Positions 58,567-64,000 of a stretch of 64,000 bases of DNA are shown here, one piece after another (position 1 is the first letter of the stretch; each line of letters begins with the position of its first letter). Below the pieces are notes generated by a model, which saw nothing but the letters and a program-made list of their open reading frames with translations, was not told where the DNA came from and did no database searches. The DNA is taken from contig NZ_JAUQSW010000007.1 of NCBI RefSeq assembly GCF_030581075.1, positions 218,375-282,374 on the forward strand. Reading direction: 5' to 3'. The DNA comes from Hymenobacter cheonanensis (GTDB taxonomy: Bacteria; Bacteroidota; Bacteroidia; Cytophagales; Hymenobacteraceae). A program made the translations under genes and the position numbers.

Positions 58567-59604
58567 TCACCAGGTAGGCTGGCCGGGCGCGGGCGGCGGG
58601 CCCTGCTGCTGGCGCGGGCGCTGCTGTAGGTACTGCTGCTCGCTCTCACGCAGGGCCTCCAGCACTTGCTGGGCCTGGGCGGGCGTCAGGTTCATGGCCT
58701 TGAGGCGCTCGCGCTGGGTTTGAAGCTGCAAGTCGCTACTGGTAGCCGCCTCAGTGCCGGGGCGCCGGCCCTGGCCCGCCGGGGCATCGGAGCCGCTAGC
58801 CGTGGTACCGGCATCGAGGCCGCGCTGGCGGCCGGGCGCAGTACCGCTGGGCAGGGGCTGGCGCTCGCCGGCGCCCGGCCGGAAGCCCCCGGCTGCGCTG
58901 CTGCCGGCGGCAGAGGTGGGTCGCTGGCGGTCGGGCTGGCCGGCACTATTGGGCTGCGGCGCGCCGGCGGGCCCGGCGGGCGCAGCTGGGCTAGGGTCGG
59001 GGGCCTGGCCGGGGTGGTCGGCGCCAGCTTTCTCAGCGGGCTGCGGGCTGCGGCCCTGGCGCTCGCGCTGGGTAGAGTCGGGCCGGTTGGGCTGCCTGGG
59101 CGGGGGGGGGCTAGCCCCCCCCGGGGGGGGCAGGTCAGGGTTATCGGGTCGCTGGCCGGCCAGGTACTGGCTCAGTAGCTCATAGTTGTAGCGGGCCGTG
59201 GCATTGGTTGGGTTTAGTCGTAGGGCTTGGCGCAGCAGGCCCACGGCCTGAGCCACCTGGTGCTGTTGCGCCAGCAAGCCGGCTAGCTGCTGCCGGGCCA
59301 CACTACCAATGCCCGTGGGTACGGCAGGGGCTAGCAGGCGGCCATACGTGGCCTGGGCGGCGCCAAGCTGGCTGGCCTGCTGCTGCGCCTGGCCCAGGCT
59401 CAAGAGCAGCGCCGGGCCAGGGCCGCCCCGCCCCGCCAGGGCCACCGCCCGCTGAAAATAATACACCGCCTCGGCGGGCCGGTGGGCGCGCAGGGCAGCC
59501 TGCGCCTGCGCTTGCGCCCCGTTGTGCTCGCGCACCCGCGTCAGCCATTGCCAGCCCGGCGGGCCGCTGCTCAGCAGCAGTAGGTAAAGCAGCCAGCTTC
59601 TCAT
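58567..59604 (-). CDS. TPR-containing BatC-like protein
   Basis: A 345-residue exported protein, co-transcribed with the BatB-like gene (4-base overlap, ATGA). Signal-anchor MRSWLLYLLLLSSGPPGWQW; TPR-like repeats at residues about 30-150 (GAQAQAQAALRAHRPAEAVY; QAVGLLRQALRLNPTNATAR, then YNYELLSQYL); and a low-complexity Pro/Gly/Ala/Gln tail. The tail's coding strand contains runs of eight or nine identical bases (59102-59130) that could slip. BatC proteins act with BatA/BatB in an envelope complex linked to stress tolerance in Bacteroidota, but BatA, BatD and MoxR are not in the window. Confidence 0.78.
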   Translation of the reverse strand: MRSWLLYLLLLSSGPPGWQWLTRVREHNGAQAQAQAALRAHRPAEAVYYFQRAVALAGRGGPGPALLLSLGQAQQQASQLGAAQATYGRLLAPAVPTGIGSVARQQLAGLLAQQHQVAQAVGLLRQALRLNPTNATARYNYELLSQYLAGQRPDNPDLPPPGGASPPPPRQPNRPDSTQRERQGRSPQPAEKAGADHPGQAPDPSPAAPAGPAGAPQPNSAGQPDRQRPTSAAGSSAAGGFRPGAGERQPLPSGTAPGRQRGLDAGTTASGSDAPAGQGRRPGTEAATSSDLQLQTQRERLKAMNLTPAQAQQVLEALRESEQQYLQQRPRQQQGPPPAPGQPTW

Positions 59605-60590
59605 AGCTCAAGGCGCAGCACGCGCACGGTTAACAGGCTGTCAAGCAGCAGTAGTACCAGGGCAGCGCCCAGCGGGTAGCGGTAGCGGTTATCGGCCACG
59701 GCTACGGTGCGGGTGGTGGCCGCGCCCGCCGTGGGGGGTAGGTTGCGCAGGCTTGTGAGCAGGGTGGGCAGGCCGTTTTCGCGGTCGTTCAGGGCTACGT
59801 ACTGGCCGCCGGTTTGGGCGGCTACCTGCAGCAGGGGCCCTTCGCGCAGGCGGCTCACCACGGGGCGCCCCTGGCCGTCGCGCAGGCTGGTTTTGGCCCC
59901 CGGGGCGGGTACCGGGCTGCCCGCGGCCGTGCCCACGCCCACCGTGTACACCCGGGCGCCGGTGCGGCCCAGCGTGCGCAGCACCGGCTCCAGGTTTTCG
60001 CCAAAGTCCTCGCCATCGCTCACCAGCACGGCCGCCACGGCGCGCGGCGGCGCGTTGCCCGGTCCCGTGGGGGCTAGCCGGCTCAGCAGCAGGTCAAGCG
60101 GAGCCCGCAGCGTGGTGGGGCCCGGCGCCGTAAGCTTGGTGCTGAGGGTGTTAATGAATAATTGCAGGGAAGCTTGGTCGTAGGTGAGCGGGCACTGCAC
60201 ATAGGCTTGCGCGCCGAAAACGATGAGCCCCAGCCGGTCGGCCGGAAACGCGGCGGCCAGCTCGCCCAGCACGGCTTGCGTGCGCAGCAGGCGGGTGGGG
60301 GCCACATCGGCGGCATCCATCGAGCGCGATACATCTACGAGCAGCCATACATCCTGGCCACTGCTGCGCACCGCCTGCTGGCGCACGCCCAGCGCCGGCC
60401 CTAGCCAGGCCAGCAGCAGCAGCGCGCCCGCCACCAGCCGCAGCGGCAGCTTCCAGGCCAGCCGGCTTGCGCCCAGCCCCAGGCGCCGGCTTAGCCGGGC
60501 CGTGCGCCGGGTGTAGGCCACCAGTAGCAGCCCGAGCAGCGCCAGCCCGGCGGCGGCCAGCATAAAATCAGGATAGGCCCAGCTAAACAT
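59601..60590 (-). CDS. BatB-like von Willebrand factor A membrane protein
   Basis: A 329-residue protein with a membrane helix at residues 10-30 (MLAAAGLALLGLLLVAYTRR) and another near 55-75, then a VWA domain with MIDAS motif VSRSMDAADV (D-x-S-x-S) and later SDGEDFGENLEP. The last helix is GAALVLLLLDSLLTVRVLRL. This is the BatB architecture. ATG 60590 is used; the long upstream frame to 60779 has no family resemblance. Transcription enters from the tRNA-Ser side; the expected batA is not upstream, so the operon is incomplete or rearranged. Confidence 0.85.
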   Translation of the reverse strand: MFSWAYPDFMLAAAGLALLGLLLVAYTRRTARLSRRLGLGASRLAWKLPLRLVAGALLLLAWLGPALGVRQQAVRSSGQDVWLLVDVSRSMDAADVAPTRLLRTQAVLGELAAAFPADRLGLIVFGAQAYVQCPLTYDQASLQLFINTLSTKLTAPGPTTLRAPLDLLLSRLAPTGPGNAPPRAVAAVLVSDGEDFGENLEPVLRTLGRTGARVYTVGVGTAAGSPVPAPGAKTSLRDGQGRPVVSRLREGPLLQVAAQTGGQYVALNDRENGLPTLLTSLRNLPPTAGAATTRTVAVADNRYRYPLGAALVLLLLDSLLTVRVLRLEL

Positions 60591-60730
60591 GCGCGCAAAG
60601 GACGGCTGCGAGGGTGCAAAGCTAGGAAGGCGCTCCCTAAGCCGCGCACGCAGCAGCTTTCGTAGCAGGCAGTTGCACCGGGCAGCCTTAAAAACTTCGA
60701 AAATTTTATAGAAAATGTGGTCATTCGCTG

Positions 60731-60738
60731 TATATTTG
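60731..60738 (+). promoter_or_regulatory. minus-7 box of tRNA-Ser
   Basis: TATATTTG matches TAnnTTTG exactly in an AT-rich stretch, 42 bases upstream of the tRNA gene. Confidence 0.7.
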
Positions 60739-60779
60739 CAGCCGCTAAGGCCACCAGGGCCTTGGCAAACCACCCGCAC

Positions 60780-60867
60780 GGAGAAGTGGGTGAGTGGCTG
60801 AAACCAGTAGTTTGCTAAACTGCCGTAGCTCTAAAGGTTACCGGGGGTTCGAATCCCCCCTTCTCCG
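60780..60867 (+). tRNA. tRNA-Ser (GCU)
   Basis: An 88-base class II tRNA. Acceptor GGAGAAG pairs with CTTCTCC, with discriminator G; the anticodon stem encloses TTGCTAA with anticodon GCT, reading AGC/AGU; the long variable arm is GTAGC-loop-GGTTAC; the T arm is GGGGG TTCGAAT CCCCC. CCA is not encoded. It is immediately followed by a terminator and then a phage-like region, so its 3' end is a candidate integration site. Confidence 0.95.
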
Positions 60868-60869
60868 CT

Positions 60870-60904
60870 AAAACCCCCTCAGTAGCTCACTGAGGGGGTT
60901 TTTT
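60870..60904 (+). terminator. terminator of tRNA-Ser
   Basis: ACCCCCTCAGT and ACTGAGGGGGT form an 11-bp stem followed by TTTTTT, three bases after the tRNA. Confidence 0.88.
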
Positions 60905-61204
60905 AATGCTCTATGTGCGTGCGTATGTGCGTGGCCCGCCGGAACTACTTACAATTCCAGCACGCTACATCATCCTTGCCGAAGACGCGCTGACCCTTCT
61001 TGGCCGCGTACTAGCGGTTGATGCTGCTTCCTCGTCCCAGTGCTAAGCTAGGGAGGTGCCGTAATGGAGCACCCAGTAGAGCTGCACCACGGACGGGAGC
61101 AGGCGGAAGGCATAGTGGGTCATGGGCGCAAAGAAAAACCCCAGCCGGCTGGCTAGGGTTTTTGCCTGCTATGGCAGCTTTGGCCTATCACAGGAAGAAA
61201 AATT
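60905..61204. other. region between tRNA-Ser and the phage-like genes
   Basis: No recognisable intact gene. A minus-strand frame around 61040-61125 reads THYAFRLLPSVVQLYWVL and then HYGTSLA before stopping; it is possibly a fragment of a membrane protein. A terminator hairpin lies at 61134-61163. Confidence 0.4.
61134..61163 (-). terminator. hairpin terminator of the phage-like operon
   Basis: AAAAACCCCAGCC and GGCTAGGGTTTTT pair with one mismatch around GGCT. On the minus strand it follows the small gene ending at 61205 by about 40 bases. Confidence 0.65.
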
Positions 61205-61420
61205 TTACGATTCTATAACAGAAGCAAGCGTAATGACAACATTACCAGGCTGGGCGAAAATAAGCGTTATGGTACGCTCTTGGTCGTTTGCCACTGGGTA
61301 GGGAATGGTGCTGCTTCCGCCAGGTAGGGTGGACTCGGTTTTCGGGGGGTGTGAACTCGCGACAGTGGTGACTACCGTCTGCGCGTGCAGGTGGTTTCTG
61401 ATTTCTATCGAATCTGCCAT
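61205..61420 (-). CDS. small hypothetical protein of the phage-like region
   Basis: A 71-residue frame from ATG 61420 (MADSIEIRNHLHAQTVVTTV) ending TLIFAQPGNVVITLASVIES. It looks like a small beta-rich or amphipathic protein and is unrecognised. Base composition is less GC-rich than the rest of the window. A terminator follows. It is separated from the next gene (61571) by 150 bases with no feature. Confidence 0.45.
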   Translation of the reverse strand: MADSIEIRNHLHAQTVVTTVASSHPPKTESTLPGGSSTIPYPVANDQERTITLIFAQPGNVVITLASVIES

Positions 61421-61570
61421 CGTTACTAGCTTGTAAAGTGTGCCTACTCTGTGGGGGCTTTTCGGCATCCGCCCACTCCGCAAGCCGGGAGTAGCACAAA
61501 GGAACGACTTGGTTTGGGTGAGGCAAAAGCGTATAAACACTTGATTTACAATAACACGTAGTTTTACGTA

Positions 61571-61951
61571 TCACCTTGCCCGCCAGCGCAGCCACCCGAG
61601 CGGCACTTGGCTGCTGAGCCACTCCCAGCCGGCGATGCTAGCCAAGCCCACGAACGCAAACACCCACCACGGCACACCGCCCTTTTTCTGGCTGGCCTGA
61701 ATGGGGGAGCCGGCGCCGGTGCTCACGGCCTGGGCCCGCTGGCCGGTTTTGTCGGTGCCCACCGTCGAGCTGCTATTGCCCTGCCCGACCTGCATGGTGA
61801 CGGGGCCGGTGAGCTTGAGCTTGTGCACCGCCAGCGGGGGGATGCCGGCGGCCACCAGGGCCGAATCGACTTTGGCGTCGGTGGCCAGCGGCACGCGCTC
61901 GGTGGCGCAGCTGGCGAGCCCGAGTAGGGTAGCAAGTAGGTATCTTTTCAT
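61571..61951 (-). CDS. small lipoprotein with a C-terminal membrane helix
   Basis: A 126-residue protein with a lipoprotein signal (MKRYLLATLLGLASCATERV; Cys15), a Gly/Ser-rich middle (VGQGNSSSTVGTDKTGQRAQ) and a second hydrophobic segment (VPWWVFAFVGLASIAGWEWL) near the C-terminus. The combination could span or bridge membranes, as spanin-like proteins of phage lysis cassettes do; this is a guess. It overlaps the preceding gene by four bases (ATGA), so they are translationally coupled. Confidence 0.6.
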   Translation of the reverse strand: MKRYLLATLLGLASCATERVPLATDAKVDSALVAAGIPPLAVHKLKLTGPVTMQVGQGNSSSTVGTDKTGQRAQAVSTGAGSPIQASQKKGGVPWWVFAFVGLASIAGWEWLSSQVPLGWLRWRAR

Positions 61952-62142
61952 TTGGCGGTGAATAAGGCGCGCCGCCGGCGGGCGGCACTGGCCAGCGAGT
62001 CGAGGCGATGTTGGGAAGGCCGGCGGGGCAGTCGGGGCAGGTAGGCCGGGCCGCTGAAGCCGCGCCAGGCCTGGGGCCGGCGCTGGGCCGGGGTGGGGGT
62101 GGTGAGCAGTAGGCCCAAGGCTAGGAGTAGCAGCGTTTTCAT
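61948..62142 (-). CDS. small exported protein
   Basis: A 64-residue protein from ATG 62142 (or 66 from a GTG at 62148), with signal MKTLLLLALGLLLTTPTPAQ and a basic remainder rich in Arg and Pro (RRPQAWRGFSGPAYLPRLPR). Unrecognised. It lies between an amidase-like gene and a lipoprotein gene with overlap or minimal spacing, which suggests one operon. Confidence 0.55.
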   Translation of the reverse strand: MKTLLLLALGLLLTTPTPAQRRPQAWRGFSGPAYLPRLPRRPSQHRLDSLASAARRRRALFTAK

Positions 62143-62152
62143 CAGCACGGGG

Positions 62153-62737
62153 TTAGTAGAGCCAGTTGGCGGCGGCGTACAATTCGTAAGTCGGGTACCA
62201 CACGTCGTGCACGCCGGCCCCGTCGCGCCCGCCGCCGGTGCCCGTGTTGCCGGCGCGCACCACCCAGCCCCGGGCGGGCCGGCCCCGGCGCACCGGGCGG
62301 CTAGCCGCCACGAGCCGGCCGACGTGGCCCACCCGGCCCAGGGTGGCGTAGTAGAACGTGACCTGGTGGCCGGGCCTGAGGCTATCGAGCGAGCCGCGCA
62401 GGCCCCGGATGAAGTAGGTGCGGGGCGAGCTGGCCAGGCTCCAGTTGCGGGCGGCGGCCGGCCAGGCGGGCGAGGGCAGCCCGCAGAGCCTTTGCTCCAT
62501 GAACTGCTCGCAGCCGCACCACGGGTCGCCTTTTTGGGCGCCGGCCGCGCGCTGGGCCGCTTCCACGTCGGGGCCGTCGTTGCGGCCGGTGGCCTCGCGA
62601 ATGCGCAGGCGCCCGGCGCTCACCTGCAGCACGGCGGCCGGCTGGCCGGGGCGCGCCCGGTGGGCCACCTGGGCCGGGGCGGAGCTTGCCATAAAAAGTA
62701 TAGCAAGCCCGCCAAAAAAGGTAGCAAGCTGACGCAT
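62153..62737 (-). CDS. exported CHAP/NlpC-P60-like peptidoglycan hydrolase
   Basis: A 194-residue protein with signal MRQLATFFGGLAILFMASSA. The mature part reads VSAGRLRIREATGRNDGPDV, then GAQKGDPWCGCEQFMEQRLC with the presumed nucleophile Cys, and YATLGRVGHVGRLVAASRPV with the His; NTGTGG follows. Such CHAP/NlpC-like domains cleave peptidoglycan cross-links and are common lysins of phages and integrated elements. Its stop and the next gene's start overlap (TAATG). The GPAYL-type neighbours support a lysis module, but phage origin is inferred. Confidence 0.65.
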   Translation of the reverse strand: MRQLATFFGGLAILFMASSAPAQVAHRARPGQPAAVLQVSAGRLRIREATGRNDGPDVEAAQRAAGAQKGDPWCGCEQFMEQRLCGLPSPAWPAAARNWSLASSPRTYFIRGLRGSLDSLRPGHQVTFYYATLGRVGHVGRLVAASRPVRRGRPARGWVVRAGNTGTGGGRDGAGVHDVWYPTYELYAAANWLY

Positions 62738-63189
62738 TACGACACCAGGCAGGCGGCCAGCACGCACAGGGCAAAGTAGCCCAGCAGGCCCAGCCAGATG
62801 AGGTTGAAGGTGCGCAGCTGCTGCGCATCGGGCAGGGTGTAGAAGGCTACCTTGTAGCCGCCCTGCTTGGTGGCCCAGCGCGGCAGCACGGGCACCACGA
62901 AGCGCATGACGAACCACACGGCCGCCAGCCCGCCGAAGAACAGGCCCAGGCCGAAGAGGAACTTGCCGGCCACCAGCCCGAAGGGCGGCACGGCCACGTT
63001 GTGGGCGCTGGCCACCTCGGGCGAGTCGGCGTTGAGGCGGCCGGCCGTCACGGCCGCGGCCAGGGCGACGCGGTGCCGCTCCTGGCCGGCGGTGTACTGG
63101 TAGTAGGCCGCGCACAGCAGCAGGGCCAAGAGGGCGGGCAGCCAGCGGCGAAACAGGCCGCGCACGCGGCAGAGCAAACGGGTGAGCAT
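62737..63189 (-). CDS. membrane protein of the phage-like region
   Basis: A 150-residue protein with three hydrophobic segments (LPALLALLLCAAYYQYTAG; VAGKFLFGLGLFFGGLAAVW; LIWLGLLGYFALCVLAACL) and a short basic start MLTRLLCRVRGLFRRW. Unrecognised. The number and size of helices would suit a holin-like or anchoring protein. Stop and start codons overlap with the hydrolase gene (TAATG). Confidence 0.55.
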   Translation of the reverse strand: MLTRLLCRVRGLFRRWLPALLALLLCAAYYQYTAGQERHRVALAAAVTAGRLNADSPEVASAHNVAVPPFGLVAGKFLFGLGLFFGGLAAVWFVMRFVVPVLPRWATKQGGYKVAFYTLPDAQQLRTFNLIWLGLLGYFALCVLAACLVS

Positions 63190-63220
63190 AAGGCAGAAAA
63201 AAGGGAGAAGGGTGAAAAAC

Positions 63221-63544
63221 TTACTTGTGGGTTTGCATGAATTGGTCACTAATCGCGGCGCGCTGCTCCAGCGAGCCCATCCGGTTGAAAATCTGCGTGT
63301 GCACCTCGCCCGCATCCTTGCGGGCATCTTCCAGGTTTTTCACCCGCTCGACCAGAAAGCCGTATTGCGCGTTGGCGACCTCCGTTTTGGTGGTCATGCT
63401 GTTGACTTTCTCAATCGCCTCATCCATGCGCTTGACGGCGCTGTTGATTTGCAGCGTGAGCAGCAGCATCACCACCCCGCCCAGCCCGGGCACGGCCCAG
63501 GCCTTGAGTTTATTTAAGATGTCTTCGTGGTCGTCGGTGGCCAT
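63221..63544 (-). CDS. single-helix coiled-coil protein
   Basis: A 107-residue protein beginning MATDDHEDILNKLKAWAVPG with a membrane helix (LGGVVMLLLTLQINSAVKRM) and then a long coiled coil (DEAIEKVNSMTTKTEVANAQ; LEDARKDAGEVHTQIFNRMG). The arrangement resembles small phage or contractile-element membrane proteins of holin/spanin type. ATG 63544 is used. Confidence 0.55.
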   Translation of the reverse strand: MATDDHEDILNKLKAWAVPGLGGVVMLLLTLQINSAVKRMDEAIEKVNSMTTKTEVANAQYGFLVERVKNLEDARKDAGEVHTQIFNRMGSLEQRAAISDQFMQTHK

Positions 63545-63565
63545 GGCAGGGCGGCACAGGGGCAA

Positions 63566-63739
63566 TTAAGGGGTGGGGGTGGCGTAGGCGTAGCGGCCGG
63601 GCGTGGCGCCGGGGCGCTGGCCGGGCAGCGGGAAGGGAATGCGGTAGATGAGTTTATCGCGTTGCAGCAGGTAGATATCCAGCTGCTCTTTTTCGGAAAG
63701 CTGGCCGATGATTTTGAGCACGAAGTCGGTGTTTTTCAT
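63566..63739 (-). CDS. small hypothetical protein
   Basis: A 57-codon frame (MKNTDFVLKIIGQLSEKEQL; then DIYLLQRDKLIYRIPFPLP) lies between two small genes with minimal spacing on the same strand. It has no signal or membrane helix and is unrecognised. Its spacing and codon use suggest it is real. Confidence 0.5.
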   Translation of the reverse strand: MKNTDFVLKIIGQLSEKEQLDIYLLQRDKLIYRIPFPLPGQRPGATPGRYAYATPTP

Positions 63740-63751
63740 CGCGAAAGCGGG

Positions 63752-63850
63752 TTAGGGCCGGAAGCCGGCGGGCACTTCCCAAAAGGCATAGAGCACGGCG
63801 GCGGCCAGTAGGGCAAAGCCGAGCCAGCGAAAGAGGCGGGTGCTGGGCAT
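63752..63850 (-). CDS. tiny membrane protein
   Basis: A 32-residue frame from ATG 63850 with one membrane helix (RWLGFALLAAAVLYAFWEVP). It begins three bases after the stop of the next upstream gene and ends 12 bases before the following one, consistent with a compact operon. Very short, so confidence is limited. Confidence 0.4.
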   Translation of the reverse strand: MPSTRLFRWLGFALLAAAVLYAFWEVPAGFRP

Positions 63851-63853
63851 GAC

Positions 63854-64000
63854 TTAGGTGAAGCGGCCGAGCGCATCGGCGCGCTGAATGTGGTGGCGAA
63901 TGACGTCGGCAATCTTAATGGCTTCGTTTTCGCGCAGGTACACGAAAAAATCGGCTTGCAGCATCGTGGGCTGCGAAAAGCTATCTACCACCGCCTGCCA
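63854..64000 (-). CDS. C-terminal part of a hypothetical protein, cut by the window edge
   Basis: The last 48 codons of a gene entering from the right. It ends MLQADFFVYLRENEAIKIAD then VIRHHIQRADALGRFT. No start is in view and the family is not recognised. Confidence 0.5.
   Translation of the reverse strand, partial: WQAVVDSFSQPTMLQADFFVYLRENEAIKIADVIRHHIQRADALGRFT

Overview
The window is GC-rich chromosomal DNA from a member of the Bacteroidota, most likely a Hymenobacter-like member of the Cytophagales. This rests on a SusC/SusD pair, several exact TAnnTTTG minus-7 promoter boxes, Bacteroidota-specific families (DUF3078 barrel, GldJ/K-like FGE-fold protein, YwqK-repeat protein, Bat proteins), about two-thirds GC, and frequent CTAG in the context GCTAGC. 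Taxonomy is inferred from gene content and style, not from a marker gene.

Layout. 1-1,700 holds the wreck of a two-component system: a shattered NarL/LuxR response regulator and a kinase that has lost its N-terminus. 1,800-11,600 is mixed housekeeping: ClpS, a cytochrome P450, a CPA1 Na+/H+ antiporter, a tandem alpha/beta-hydrolase, an XRE regulator next to a perfect 37-bp-arm palindrome, and an aldehyde dehydrogenase. 11,800-38,300 is a large pectin/galacturonate utilisation locus, nearly all on the minus strand. It contains an FBPase-like protein with altered metal ligands, a DUF4440 protein, an ACS-family hexuronate transporter, KDPG aldolase, KDG kinase, UxaC, UxaA, UxaB, a PL10 pectate lyase, SusD, SusC, KduI, a divergent LacI regulator, two CE8 pectinesterases, an FAH-family hydrolase, a GH105 protein with a C-terminal GATase-like domain, and a GH28 polygalacturonase. 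38,500-60,600 is general chromosome: PAP2 phosphatase, YncE-like propeller, OmpR/HisKA pair, carbonic anhydrase, acyltransferase, TonB receptor, DMT exporter, topoisomerase III, an Lgt-like membrane domain fused to a beta-barrel-like domain, YwqK-repeat protein, thiolase, and BatB/BatC-like proteins. A tRNA-Ser(GCU) at 60,780-60,867 is followed by a compact minus-strand set of small phage-like genes (amidase/CHAP-like, membrane proteins, lipoprotein) that runs off the right edge.

How the pectin genes fit together: pectinesterases remove methyl esters; PL10 and GH28 cut polygalacturonate; SusC/SusD import oligomers; GH105 removes unsaturated uronate from oligomers. KduI handles the unsaturated product, while galacturonate goes through UxaC, UxaB and UxaA to 2-keto-3-deoxygluconate, then KdgK and KdgA to pyruvate and glyceraldehyde-3-phosphate. 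KduD, needed after KduI, is not in the window. Two near-identical LacI-type palindromes (upstream of kduI/lacI and of the GH28 gene) and a related site upstream of kdgK suggest one regulon.

Intergenic spaces carry a family of about 90-bp inverted repeats beginning TGTCATTGCGAG, other long perfect palindromes, and one signal-peptide gene destroyed at a 34-bp-arm palindrome. Features were found by reading motifs and frames; no database search was run.
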